This document shows, piece by piece, positions 49,701 to 61,920 of a DNA stretch of 64,000 nucleotides. Numbering within the stretch: the stretch's first letter is position 1; every line of letters begins with the position of its first letter. The notes beneath the pieces were generated by a model. That model ran no database searches, was not told the origin of the DNA, and saw only the letters and a list, made by a program, of their open reading frames with translations. The position numbers were made by a program, and so were the translations under genes. The DNA comes from Globodera rostochiensis (lineage: Eukaryota > Nematoda > Chromadorea > Rhabditida > Heteroderidae), in the NCBI GenBank assembly GCA_018350325.1, contig JAEVLN010000012.1:682001-746000 (forward strand), given 5' to 3'.

Positions 49701-52263
49701 CCTTTTAGGCGACTCTTTGTCGGCGGGATCTTATTCCTATGCTTCTGGATTTACGCCCGCCCATACGATAAGAGCCGCCGGGAAATTTTTTCAAAAAATC
49801 GGTTAAAATTTGTAACGAATTCTGTCGACCCGTGAAATTGTAAGTTTTTTTGTGAACTCATTTCTCTTAGAGTCCGAGTGAGTCACACATTTCTGTTAGC
49901 AAATGGAAAACGAACAGAAGTTGACTGCCATTGGGAGAGGTCAACGACGGACTCAAACGGATGGAATTGGAGAAAAGTGAAACGGAGAGGGCATGGACGA
50001 ATGATAGGGGGGGGGGGGGGGGGGGGAGCTGCAGCAAACAAACATTTTAAGGAAGCAGCGATATGTATTTTGTAGAAAATGGGAGTCCGGGGGGGGGGGA
50101 GGGGTGGCATCAGCGAAGCAACGAACACGCACCTGCACATCCCCCCCTCCCCCCCCCACACCATTCATCCCACCCAATTGAGCAGTGTGGGCGAGTACCG
50201 GACGGGGAGGGGGGGGGGGGGGGGGAGGATCGGATGAATGCACTTTTCCTTCACATCCCTACCCTTTATACCCCCCCTCCTCCCCTACACTTTACCTATT
50301 GCCTCTGATCATCAACCACCACACAAAAACATAAAAAAGTGTGTACAGTTCGGGGGGATTTCATCAGGTGGGCAAGGATTTGCTTTGCTTGGGCGAATTG
50401 TTCTGTCCCTTTTTTTGCTTCCCGGGGTTTGTTCTTTCGTCCATTTTTCTTTTCCTGCTGCCCTTTTGCCGATTAACCTTAAAGACGGGGGCCGCCTCCG
50501 TTCTGATCACCTCTAAATGACCGACTAAATGACTGACCATTTTATTGGTGGAGAGTATTTGCGGCATTTTGCCTGAGGCAACGTGCCCAAATTAACTGCC
50601 GGATTAACGGGTTGGGCAAGGGCTGATAATCAAAACAAAGTGCCGCCGAACGCCGAATTTTGCCCCTCCGTTATCATCCGCCGCCGCCCCCCCCCCTTTT
50701 TTTTTATATACAAACACAAAAATCAATCATTTTACTTGCCTAAATATACACCGCAATTCAAAATGACGCGAGTTAAAAGTGGAAACATTTAAAAACTGAA
50801 ATTATTTTTATCCAAAAACTCCTGAAAATTGTTGATTAATAATTTGGCAAAAACAATTTAATCAATCAATCAATTTTATTGAAGTCTGAGCACAAAACAA
50901 AAGTTACCGTACTTTTTAAATCGAATGTTCGGAACAAAGTGATTTATTGGATGCGCGCAAAAGCCACCCACGAAAAACTCGCAAATTTCTAAACACACAA
51001 AAAAAGCTGAAACATATAAAGACCAATCAGTGGAAACGGCGAAGTGAGCCAATTAAATACGGAGAATTCGGAAAATCAAAGAAACGCCGCGGGAGAGGAG
51101 AAAAGTGCGCCTGAGGGGGGGGGGGGGAGTTGAGAAGGGACGACAACTTTTAGGTGACAGTTTGCGTTCAATGTGCGAAGTGAAGTTCGAGAGGGATCGA
51201 ACTCAACTTGTTGTTGCTGCAACTGAAGCTTCTTTCTTTTATGGGGAGGGGACCCTTACCTAATTTTGTATTCTTAGAGTGGGGGGGGAGGGGGGAGGGA
51301 GAAGTCCATCAAATGGGCATTCCCCCCCCCCCCCCCTCCGTCATCAATGTTTTGTTTGTTTTGAACGGCTCATGCGAGTCTGAGATTGGGTGGGTGGGGG
51401 CAACATGGACATCGAAATGATGTCGTAAAGATCCTTATCCCAATGCCATCCCCGCGGGGGCCGCGTGCCGCCGATGTTTTGTCCAAAGAACAAAAGATTG
51501 AACTGCCCCACCCCCCGTTTTATGAGCCAACGGAATTTTGGTTTGTGGTGTAAAATTGTCCTCGAAGAGAATTTTATGCGATGTCCTCTAACCCCCCCCC
51601 CCCCACTAACCTTAGCCTATTGGTATGGAAATATTTATTTATTCGTCGGCGATAGGTTTAGTGAGCAGCGGAGGGGGGGGGGGGCATTTGTTCGCGCGAG
51701 AACATCTGTTGATAAATGTGCACATAATGTGGGGGATGGGGGGGGTATCTTTGGGGGGGGGGCATACGGTAAAAGATTTGATTTGAAGGGACGGACTTTG
51801 TTGGAAGGCGTTTAGTTTGTTTTAACCGATTTGTCGGGAAAATCAAATCGGACCCGAAATTGGAATAATTAAAAAGTCAAATTGGTCCGAAACTTTTCCG
51901 CCTTTTTTTAGGTTTGGGGCTCAATTAGGGCCGCATGTAAACAAAATGTGCATAAAACTTCCATTTAAATTTGGGTTTTGTCTTCTGCAAGAATTTGTTC
52001 GGACGTTTTTTGGTGGTCTCCGGGGATTGATTTTTGCCCTTCCAGGATTCTCCCCCCCCCCCCCCCCCCCGCCGCTTCGTTCAGTTGGAAAAAAGCAATT
52101 TTTTGTAAGGAAAGAGGCCCTCAAAAGTGCAAACAACGACACCCTCAAAAGCTATGCCCCGTTGGGGTCGAACATTGCCAAAATCCCCCCAAATCCACTC
52201 GCCCACCCCCCGCCACTCGCCCACTTAAGAATTGTGCCGTTAATCCCCCGCCCGTTCCTCCAC
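46720..52263. other. Mostly non-coding, about 5.5 kb
   Basis: Contains the upstream region of the DSL gene and G/C-run-rich spacer. The stretches 47416-47901 and 48183-48570 on the plus strand are GC-rich and open for 130-160 codons (for example SEDDEDDVQCSSPSQEAV and RERTSQLRCDKAPTNDKW) but have no recognisable domain and no clear splice partners; they may be exons of an unresolved gene. An inverted repeat (ttgaaaccgaaccgaaa with its near-inverse) lies at 49292-49340. Nothing else could be supported. Confidence 0.35.
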
Positions 52264-52383
52264 AGACTTTGCACCGGAAATGTCCAACAAAATTATTTGC
52301 AATGGATGCGATGAGATGACCACAACAGCAGACGATCGCATCATCGCCCTCACCGCCCAATGTTTCGTAATTGAACAAAAATA
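52264..52383 (+). other. Possible exon resembling half a LIM zinc finger
   Basis: After an acceptor-like cctccacag at about 52264, the plus strand reads FAPEMSNKIICNGCDEMTT and continues DDRIIALTAQCFVIEQK before a stop. The pattern C-x2-C, then a Gln-Cys-Phe-Val, resembles the first half of a LIM domain of the PINCH or LHX kind. No second half and no neighbouring exons were found, so it may be a relic or a chance resemblance. Confidence 0.2.
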
Positions 52384-52599
52384 AGCAATTTCCAATCAAA
52401 AATTTGTTAACTTAAATAATTCAGTGATTCAAAACCGACTGCGACACATTTTGATTTAAGCAAGCCATGAAACATTTCGGAAATGTGTTAAAATGTTAAA
52501 TTTTTAATTGAAAATAGAAGAAGAATCAGAAGGAGACGAATAAAACGAATTCCTTCCGAGCATTTGGCGTGAATGCGTTAAAATTTGTATTTGTCGAAG

Positions 52600-52861
52600 A
52601 GTGCTTCGAAAGTCTTTGCGAAAAGGTCGAAATGTTCGGGATGGTTCTGATTTTGTTGTTTTTGATGCCTCCGAAAATATTTCAGCAATTCCAAAAGTGG
52701 CTTGGACAATTGGAGCTGAACGAGTCGTTGGGCAGCCTTTCCAAGCGTTGCCAAAGGCCGTCAATGTCAGGCACAGCAGCAAACGCGCAATCTTCAACCC
52801 AATTTTTTTAAATGTAGCCGGGAAAATGTGTACAAAGCACCACAATTTCATTGGCACTTAA
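52600..52861 (+). pseudogene. Hsp70-like N-terminal fragment (weak)
   Basis: The plus-strand frame reads SDFVVFDASENISAIPKVAW, then IGAERVVGQPFQALPKA and SSKRAIFN. The order (FDG-like strand, IP, vaw/vaf, ERvvG, KRaI) follows the start of the Hsp70 ATPase domain, but no DLGTT phosphate loop or downstream exons are visible. It could be a decayed or highly diverged copy. Low certainty. Confidence 0.25.
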
Positions 52862-53180
52862 TAATCCAAACGCCGATTATTATAAACGAATTAAATATAA
52901 AACATTTATTCGTTTACATACATTTTGTTCAAAAATGACACGAAATAGTGAAACATCCGAGAACGGATTCGATGACCCAAGCACTCCATTGTGCCGTTGT
53001 TCTTGGCATATGTTTACCACTCGCAGACAACCCTTCCAAGGCAATCTTTAGTCTGGTACAGCTTCAAAATGTTGTCAGAGGCGGAGCTCCTTACCAACCC
53101 GTTGCCTTTTGGGTTGATCAAATCGGAACTCTGTGACCTTTATGTTGAAAATTTTGTTTATTTCAGCCACTGTTCAGTGC

Positions 53181-55460
53181 TTACTTTCTTAAATATTTTG
53201 TCGGTTTCGGTGGCCTCGGCGGTGCATTACTGTCGTCGACGAAAAGCATTGTTTTGTCTCGACATTTTGGGGGTGTTTTGTCTCGACATTTTGGGGGTCG
53301 CGGCGGAACTTCGGCTTCTTCTTTTTGTTCCCTTTTGGCTGAGTCCATTTTCCGTTGTCGGAGGAATCGCTCGCTTTTGTCGCGCCGTTGCCGTCGCAAA
53401 ACAGTGGTCATGTCTTCAGTAGATTGGAGAAGAACGTCGCCGTCACTGGACGAAGCGTCAATTATTCGTCCGATTTGTTGGGTGGCATCGGTGGGTCGTT
53501 GAACGCTAACCGGATCAGTAACTGACAAAATGGGTCAGGTTATAAAAGTCTCGACCAATACTGATCAGAGTTCGGGAAACTCCAATCCAAAGAGAACAAG
53601 AACAAAACCATTCTTTATTACTTACTAAAGCGAAGTGGAGTTGAGGATCGCTGCGGGGGCGAAAGTCCCGCAAAAGGCACATTAATTGGACAATCCTTTG
53701 TAGAACCGAACACGGACGGCGCGTCGGATGGCGACGGAGGAATCGGCAAACTTTCACCCCATTGAATGCCTTTCTGTTGGCCCGAATCATGTCGCACCGA
53801 ATTGGTCCGGTCCGAAAATTGAGTTTCCGATCTTCAAAGATACATATTTTTCTATTGGAATCATTAGAATTGCCCGTAGGGGTTGCGTCCTGTCCTTTCG
53901 GGGGTCCAATGCCGGGGGGCATGTCGGGAGATCGGGTTGGGGGGGGGGGAGGGGGGGGGGGGGGGGGTCCAATGCCGGGGGCATGTCGGGGGATCGGGTT
54001 GGGGGGGGGGAGGGGGGGGGGGGGGGGTCCAATGCCGGGGGCATGTCGGGGGATCGGGTTGGGGGGGGGGAGGGGGGGGGGGGGGGGTAAGCTCAAAATG
54101 TCGTCGGGAGGGACCGGTGGGTAATCGAAGGCGTTTCGAAAATTTAGCCCTAATCCAGAGACCTATCGACGCAATTAGCCTAAAACACCTGTGAATTCTT
54201 TGATAATCCGGCCCTTCGACAGGGACAAGTTCCACACTTTCTTTGGCTGTACTCAGAGGGCCTTTTGGGAGTTGGAAGAAGTGAAAATTGTCCGGTTTGG
54301 CACGAAACACTTCAAGACTTGAAAAAAGGAAAATCATTAGGCTTAATCATTGTTTAATTTGTCCAACGTTGTCGTGGTGGTTGTCGTGTCGCACAGCAAC
54401 GGGTCGCAAGGCATTCTTTGGCACTTCTGCGCGTCACGATTCGACAAAGAAAGTGAAGGCGTCGGTGCTTTTGAATAACTGCGAACCAACGGCACAAGTT
54501 CAGTGCATTTGTCGTTGTTGATCTGGGGGTTTAAGCAATTGCTTTCCATATTGATCACTGATCAGAATCCGGCAGATGAATTTGATCAATGCCCTCGGGA
54601 TAAAAGAGAAGAAAGGCGCCGATTTTCGCAATTAAACTATACGAGGGACATAAATGCCTAATTTGTCCATTTGATTCGGAAAATATTGTCCCCCTAGGGC
54701 ATGACTAATGGACAATTCCAAAATATTGGTGGCTTTTGCCGTCGCCCAACCCTGACAAATACCGACGAATCCTCGTCATCATTCCCGAACAAATTGAGCT
54801 TTATCTTTGTTGCCTCACAACCGGACATTTGCATTTGGGCTTTGATTGGCTCCAAAGGTTCCATTTTTGACTTTGTTGGCCACCTTTTTGCCATTGAGAT
54901 GCCGTCGTTATCAACTCCTTCTTCGCCATTTTGTCGTTGATTCAGACAAAAAGCATTGCCATCGTCGCCCTGATCCGCTGCTAATAGGAATGAATGTGCA
55001 CTATATACTGTTTACTTCCAAATCAATGGTTGTACTTGTCCAAAAATGAGTGATTTGTCTGCTCTAAATGAATGATCAGAGATCACTTTGAATTGGCAAA
55101 AATCAAAAGAAATCGAATCAGCAAGCAAATTACAGCGATAGTCTATCAATTGGTCTCAACCCCTCTGATTTTACCATTCATTTGCTCCATTGAATTGTTT
55201 CCGGAGCTTCTCGTCATGTGCTGCTGCTGTCGTTGTTCCGTATCGAAGAAAGTATTTTGAGGAAAAAGCGACAATTGCCGTGGCACAAATTCTATTGAAT
55301 CGCCGCCGGCGTTGTCAAATGGCGACAAAAAGTGCCGAAATGTATGGAAATTGGATTCTGCTGAAGTGGCGACGGCATCGGCTGCAATTACGCCGGTGGA
55401 GATGAACAATCCTTCGTGTGCACTGCTCGTGCTGACATCCGTCCGCAAGGAAAGTTTCAT
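53181..55460 (-). CDS. Unrecognised proline-rich, SH3-ligand-like protein
   Basis: Minus-strand exons 55175-55460 (ATG at 55460, MKLSLRTDVSTSSAHEG), 54751-54917, 54368-54522, 54189-54309, then a proline-rich exon from 54162, about 53626-53771, and 53181-53521 (stop). Phases fit for the first four and last two. The chain has no signal peptide or membrane span. It has a Cys-rich spot (RKCGTCPCRRAG), the segment FDYPPVPPDDILSL, a repeated Pro module (GPPPPPLPPPNPIPRHAPGI), and a C-terminus with VLRRQRRDKSERFLRQRK and the class-II SH3 ligands EVPPRPPK and APPRPPKP. Two joints are unresolved: 54163-54188 would be a 26-nt intron, and the intron after the Pro repeats needs a GC donor (ACGG then gcaatt). 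The domain content suggests a cytosolic adaptor, possibly linked to actin; that is inference. Confidence 0.5.
53905..54088 (-). repeat. 60-bp coding minisatellite (Pro-rich module)
   Basis: Three copies of a 60-bp unit containing tccaatgccgggggcatgtc and two G-runs on the plus strand. On the minus strand each copy encodes a 20-residue module with PRHAPGIGPPPPP. G-run length differs slightly between copies, so the frame depends on exact run lengths. Confidence 0.85.
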
Positions 55461-57209
55461 TGAAATTGAAGGGAATTGGCGGACGGAAAGGCTTTTTGAA
55501 ATTTAGTTTTTGAAAAATTAGAATTTTGTTAAAATAAAACAAATTGGGCAACTTTAGCAATGATATAAAAAAGCGAAATGATTTGCAATTCGCCTCATTG
55601 TCGTCCACAGCCACAGCCCACCAAAACGTCGTCGAGAGGTTCGTCTTGTCTTATTCATTCGATTCTTTTGGTCTTTCCCCCCCCCCCGGCGCCCCCCGCC
55701 GTTTGTTTGCTTTTCTTTCCCCCCCCCGGCGCCCTCCGCATTTTGATTCGAAGCATTCATTTTCTTTCCATCGCGAAAACAAATAAAATTTATATGGACA
55801 GAAAAGTCGTTTTGTCTTTTGCAGCATTTATTAAACCTCCAGAAATTAAATTCACAAATAGAAAATTGTTATTATCAGATGAATTTTATCAAGATTTGTA
55901 ATCTTTTGGAAGTTTGCTATTTAATCTGCTACCCGCTTCTTTGAGCGGGAAATGAATTTGCTGGGTGCCAACTTTTGGCTGAGTTCGTTGTGGACTCAAC
56001 GAACTGCTTGCTGGCCATTTGCCGGGGAGAGCGGAAGCCGAGAACATCAACTGCCGTGAGCTAATTGCCGCACTGGTCAAGAGAGCAAACGAATGCCAAC
56101 CAAAATAGCATCTCTTTGCGGTGCCCTGGGATGTTACAGCGCTTAAATGGGTGCGCGACTTTGTGCCGCGTGGAACAGCTGAAGCGTCTGTCGGTAGCTG
56201 AGAGTCTTCGATTGGAGGAGGCAAAATGTTCTCCCCCGAGGCGTACATAACAGTTTACCTATTGAATTTGAACATTTGCTGCTCAGCCAGCCAACGGGGG
56301 GAGTTGCCTTTGTGGCCAATTGTCCCTTTAACCATTTTAATTTATTTATAGGCCACATTTAGTGTTGTCATTCTTTGGTTTAAATGATGCAATTAAAATT
56401 TTGGCTTAGTTTATGCCCCGTTGAAAAAAGTTACAAAACGGACCGTTTCTTCTAACCCTTTTAGTCGGAAATATAACTCACAGAATTTGATAAATTATAT
56501 TTGTGTCGATTCCTTTTAGTCTCTAATGTACGATCAGTAAGAATGTAAATCCCGATCCTGGCCCTTTCCAAAATCCTGACCCGGGATTTTTCAAAAATCC
56601 GGTCTCTGCTTTATTTTACATTTATCACCTAAAATTCGTGACGGAATTGCATCAGCCCCTTTTTTGACGGTCAACGTTTAGGAAAGTTGCAGTTTAATGC
56701 TTTTTCCATGATTATTCGTCCGGATTCCCGGACAGAGTTTGACTGTAACTCGCCAAGACCGGATAATTCAACTCGGAATTCCCCTAACACCGGCGGATAC
56801 GGATCCTGGACAGCCCGGCCTTGTGAAGAAAGCTTGAATTAAATGAATTAATCCCCCCCCCCCCCAATTTGTCGTTCGTCTCGCCATTTTTAAATCCCTT
56901 TGCTCAGATTCGAATTTATTCCCCAAAGGCATTTTAACATTCAGTTTATTCACTAAGGCATTTTCTTTGACGCATTTAAATGTTTTATCTCTTCGGCTTA
57001 ATGGACACGCCTGAGCCGCGCCCGGGGGCATTTTGTCAGTTGGCTAATGAACCCAGCGATAAGCCAATCAATTTTTGGCCAGAGATATTCCACAAAAGTA
57101 ACTTGTTGATGGAGACAAAAGTTTTGAATCATTTTTCGAAATACCGAAAATTGTTTGTATTTAAATGCGTTCCAGAATCTGACATGATCAAAGATGTTAT
57201 AATCTCAGA
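55461..57209. other. Intergenic with weak gene-like fragments
   Basis: A 35-codon plus-strand frame at 55794-55901 ends FIKPPEIKFTNRKLLLSDEF after an acceptor-like ttttgcag and may be a terminal exon. At about 56122-56200 the plus strand reads VPWDVTALKWVRDFVPRG, which resembles the ALKWV segment of carboxylesterases, then stops; it may be a relic. Near 56545-56610 lie cccgg-rich words like those of the 44-kb MITE. Otherwise nothing. Confidence 0.3.
57203..57209 (+). promoter_or_regulatory. Probable spliced-leader acceptor of the NCKX gene
   Basis: tctcag followed by one base and the ATG at 57210. No upstream coding exon is evident, so a trans-splice acceptor is the simplest reading. Confidence 0.4.
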
Positions 57210-60200
57210 ATGGGTCAATCTGTGAGGTCAGATCAAATGATGGGCCGGCAACGCCTTTTTTGGAAGCATTGGCAATTGGCATTTGGCATTTTGATTGCAT
57301 TGTTGGCACTGTTCGGGTTCTTCTCTCTTTCGAAAGAATTAAACGACCAAAGTTTGTCCCACGGAACACACCGACGAATTTCGAAAAGGCAATCGGAGCT
57401 GGAACTTGTGGAGCAGGAGCTGAACAAACTGAAGCTGCACACGCCGGGTGAACACAACAACAGAAGTAACAATTGTGTTATTGCAGGTGGGCAAACATTC
57501 AGAAATTTGTGCTTGTAGAGACAAATGCCAATTGTCGGGCTAATGCTTTTTTGTTTTTGATCAGAAGAGCGGACCAATCGGTCGGTGATCGATCCTTTCC
57601 CGACGGATTTGTTCTCGCTTGATCAGCGTCGTCATGGCGCTGTACTGCTCCATTTTTGTGGCCTCATCTACATGTTTGTCGCATTAGCCGTTGTGTGCGA
57701 TGAGTTCTTCGTGCCCTCGCTGAGTGTGATCACTGAAGTGGTGGGCTAATCCGATGGATCAATTTAAATTTAATTTATTTTGAAACCAAGCAAAATATAT
57801 TCTTTTAAAACAAACAATCAATCAATTACATAATAAACCAACAACTCAGGCACTTACTTCTTTTAATAAAAAGTTTAATTTAATTTAATTATTTTTTATT
57901 AAAATATTTCTTTTCTGCTCGATGTTCCTAGCTGAGCATTAGCGACGACGTGGCCGGCGCCACGTTCATGGCCGCCGGCGGTTCAGCTCCCGAGTTCTTC
58001 ACCTCTCTCTTCGGTGTTTTCATCACCGAAAACAATGTCGGCCTGGGCACAATTGTCGGTGAGTTGTCCCAGCGGCATCACACAGAAGTTCAGAGTCTGA
58101 TCAGCATTGATCACAGTGCTATGATTATTGAATTATTGACCCCCCCCCCCCTCAGGCAATGCCCCCCCTCCCCTCAGGCAGTGCCCCCCCCCCCTCCCCT
58201 CAGGCAGTGCCCCCCCCCCTTCCCTTCAGGCAGTGCCTCGAATCCTCCCCCCCCCCCTCAGGCAGTGCCCCCCCCCCTTAGGCAGTGCCCCCCCCCCCTC
58301 CCCTCAGGCAGTGCCTCGAATCCTCCCGTTCCCCTTAGGCAGTGCCACCTTTAACATTCTGTGCGTTTTGGCCTGCTGCACGCTGTTCTCGCATTCGACT
58401 CTCTCCCTGAGCTGGTGGCCGCTGTTCCGTGACATTCTCTTCTACAGCGTCGCACTGCTCGCCCTCACCTATTGTCTGCTGGATGAACGCGTCCATTGGG
58501 TTGAGGCCGCCGCAATGTAAGCAAATTTACCTCGCGCGACATGGTGAGGTCGCTGCCGAAAGTGCTAACCGTGATCGGGGGAGGGGGCTCATTAAGTGAT
58601 CAGAGTTGACCGTGATCTTGATCGTTGAACAGAGCTGACTGTGATCTTGATCATTGATCAGAGCTGACCGTGATCTTGATCATTGATCAGAGCTGACGTG
58701 ATCTTGATCGTTGATCAGTTGACCGTGATCTTGATCTGGGGGGGGGGGGGCTTATTAAGTGATCGGAGTTGACCGTGTTCTTCATATGGGGAGGGGGGTT
58801 AAAGTTTTGATATATTTATTTTCCTTTTAGGTTTTTGATCTATTTACTTTACGCAATATTCATGAAAAACAATGGACGCATTGAAGTCGCGGTGAAGAAA
58901 TGTTTTGTACGCGTTGGCAAAATTTGTGACAATCGCGTCGAGCCAATGACAGAGGTCAAAAAAGATTTCCCTCCCCCCCTTAACTCAATTTCTGGACTTT
59001 CCCAATTCCGAGAACATTTCTTCAGAATCCGATGGAACCGTCGACAGTGCCGTTGGAAGTGAATGAAAATGCCGTCCGGCCAACGTCGAGGGAACGTGCC
59101 GATGACACTTTTGTGGCACATCGGCTGGGACAGACCACCGCTTTGGCCGTCAATCCGTGCGGCTTCGGCCGTTCCAGCATTTCTTTGCTGCACGCCGGCG
59201 CCCATTACCCACAAATTTACCCGGGCATTGTGCAGGTGCAAAGGCCGGCGGGCATTTATTGAAATCGGCACGGATTTCAAAGAGAGTTCCTCCGAGAATA
59301 CCGTAGTCCCTCCGAAAATACCGTAGTCCCTTCGAAAATACCGTAGTTCCTCCTAGAATACTGTAGTTTTTCCGAGAATACCGTAGTTCCTTCAAGAATA
59401 CCGTAGTCACTCCGAGAATACCGTAGTCCCTCCGAGAATACCGTAGTCCCTCCGAAAATATCGTAGTTCTTCTATTAATAACTAACCCCTATCCATTTGA
59501 AACCTCCCTCTCTAATTGTACCACTCCCCCAGCCCCTCAGGGGGCGTTTGAAAAACAGTAACCCCTCTCCAAGAAATACGGTAGATAAAAAGAATAACAA
59601 GATTTTTTTTCTTTTATTACACTGATCTCCTGGAATTAAAAACGAATAAATCAGCAGGTCGCGTTGGATCCGCGCAATTTGTTCGGCAGCCAAAGCGCGC
59701 ACCCTCCACAAAAAGTGGCATTCGTCTCAAGTAATGCAAAATGAATTATTTATTTATTGTTTACACTGACTGATCAGATCGTATTCGAATAATAAACAAA
59801 TTCCCCCCCCCCCATTTTCGGTGTAAAAGTTCCAAAAACATTATAAAACTCCATGCCAAATTCACCGGGTTCTTTTCAAATGTCCACGACAAATGTCAGG
59901 GAACTCCTCCAACCAATCGTTGGACATCGACGGGCGGAAACGGAAGAAGAAAAGACGCTTGGACAAGGCAAAATCGCTGCCGTCATTCACTTTAGAACGG
60001 ACCGTTGGCGAAAGCAATGGACATTTGAAGGGTCAGTGAGTGCCAGAGATTGACGAGTTCATGCAGAAGTCTTCAGGCTCATGCCCCCCCCCATTCAGTC
60101 GAACCCCCCAGGCAATGTCGATCCGACACTCCGTACCCGCCCCCGGCACTCTCTCCCCACTCATTGACTTCCGTGCCGTTGACACCCGTCTCACCCTGCA

Positions 60201-61920
60201 GCGCCATGCCGATGAACGGTTGCGGCGCCGGTCTTCCACCGGTGAACATTCCGCCGTCGACGGTGCTTAAATTTCTGTCTCAACCAGCTGATCAGAATTG
60301 AAAAATCCGATCGGCATCGGACCTTTTTCAGTGCCAAAGTCCCCAACTTTCCGTCACGAAAGATTCTGATCTTGCTGATCAAATATGCATAATATCAACA
60401 ATTTTAGCAGTTTTTGAAAGGATTCGATGCCGCACAAAACAATCAATTCCCCCCGCCCGTCCGAAGCTCAACTCTAAACACGGCCAAGGCGGCTGAGACT
60501 GAGCTGGAGAAGAACGGCATCGCGACGGACGGCGAAGATTCTGCAAGCGCCGAATTCTTAATTAATTAATTAATTAATCCGTTTGATCAAACTGCAAAAT
60601 GTTAAGCACCGCCAAACTCCGTCCGTCAACGGCGAAATTCCCTTCAAAATTGGAGCCAACGATGGCATTGGCGGGGACGAGGAGAAGCCGGTCGATCTGA
60701 GTTGGCCCCGGGGGGTGTACAAACAGTTCGTGTTCCTCCTCCTTGCGCCGATAATGTTCCCACTCGCCCTCACATTGCCCGACGTGAAAAGAGAGGTCGG
60801 GCCGAATGCCAAGGCTTCTTCTCTCTTTGATTCCTGACCGATCATTCAAATCAAATTTTTCCAAAGGATCGCAAAAAATACGTTGGCGTCACGTTCATCG
60901 GCTCAGGTTGTGAATTTTGGCTAATTTGTAAGGATGTTTGGGTGCTGTTGCATTTGACCTGGCGCTCAACATTTGTTTTGGCACGATTGTTACAGTAGCC
61001 TGGATCGCTTTCTTCACTTATATGATGGTCTGGTGGGCGAGCACCATTGGCCAAACACTTGGCTTGCCGACGGAAGTGATCGGACTGACAATCTTGGCCG
61101 CCGGCACAAGCATTCCCGACCTGATCACGAGGTGGGCTGGCCTAGTGTTCTCGTAGACCGGCAGAGCCATCGACAGCCATTTTCATTCATTTATTGGAGA
61201 TGGAATATAATGCAATTGAGCCTTTTGGTGGCTGCTTGTGGCCTGAATTAGGCAAAGTTTAACAACAAAACGTCGTCCCTCCCATTTTGCTAAGTGTGAT
61301 CGTTTCGCGCAAAGGACTTGGCGACATGGCCGTGTCCAGCTCCATCGGCTCCAATCTGTCCGTAGAACTTTCTCACAGCGTTTAAACCGATTTTTTTTTA
61401 AATTTGAAGTTTTGACATTTGCGTCGGTCTGCCCGTGCCCTGGCTCCTGCATTTTATGTTCCGCGAGCAGAACTTCATTGCCGTCCATTCCAACGGACTG
61501 CTCTGCTCCGTCGGCATTCTTTTCTTAATGATCGTCGTCCTTGTTGTTGCCGTGGTATGCATTTGGGGTCCATAAACGAGTGACCATTTCTCCGGGTGCT
61601 ATCAGCACAAATTTATTTTTTAAAAATTCCCCGCGGAAATTCCCCTCGGGGCGTCAAAGGGAGGGTGCCGAGTGAGTTGTACCCGCGCCAGACCTCGTCT
61701 TTATACGTCCGTCCGAGGACTTACCCCCCCCCACGTCCATTTAATTTATTTGACTCTGTCGGCACAGACAATCACGCGATGGCGCATGAGCAAACTGTTC
61801 GGTGCGATCATGTTCCTCGCCTATCTTTTGTTCTGTTTGCTCAGCGTTCTGCTCGAGAAGAGTTTGCTGTACTGCCCGCTGAAGTTGGTCAGCGGCAGCA
61901 GAAAATGGAACGGATGTTGA
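57210..61920 (+). CDS. K+-dependent Na+/Ca2+ exchanger (SLC24/NCKX), complete
   Basis: Plasma-membrane antiporter that extrudes Ca2+ and K+ against Na+ entry. Sixteen exons: 57210-57486, 57565-57737, 57932-58058, 58339-58516, 58831-58954, 59026-59235, 59655-59730, 59900-60031, 60099-60262, 60408-60542, 60607-60795, 60867-60906, 60996-61131, 61295-61357, 61410-61554, 61768-61920; every phase fits and the total is 773 residues. An N-terminal signal-anchor helix ([16 protein letters not shown]) is followed by the first cluster with [14 protein letters not shown] and the alpha-1 repeat [14 protein letters not shown] long cytosolic loop (basic patch [11 protein letters not shown]) leads to the second cluster with alpha-2 [31 protein letters not shown] and [10 protein letters not shown]. 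Exons 7 and 10 have NAGNAG acceptors. The intron 60543-60606 uses a GC donor (TCT then gcaagc). C. elegans has NCKX-type ncx genes; which one is orthologous cannot be told here. Confidence 0.95.
58138..58345 (+). repeat. Splice-acceptor-derived tandem repeat in NCKX intron 3
   Basis: About eight copies of a unit made of a C/T tract, then cag or tag, then gcagtgcc (gcaatgcc in the first copy). The last copy is the functional 3' splice site (ccccttag then GCAGTGCC at 58339). Two copies carry the extra segment tcgaatcctcc. Confidence 0.9.
58594..58745 (+). repeat. Tandem repeat of gaccgtgatcttgatc in NCKX intron 4
   Basis: Five degenerate copies of a unit of about 35-38 bp (gctgaccgtgatcttgatca plus ttgatcaga), all rich in TGATCA. 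It lies between the donor at 58517 and the acceptor at 58830. Confidence 0.85.
59282..59472 (+). repeat. 20-bp minisatellite with TACCGTAG core in NCKX intron 6
   Basis: About nine copies of tccgagaataccgtagtccc with scattered substitutions (ctgtag, tcgtag). It lies between the donor at 59236 and the acceptor at 59654. Confidence 0.93.
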
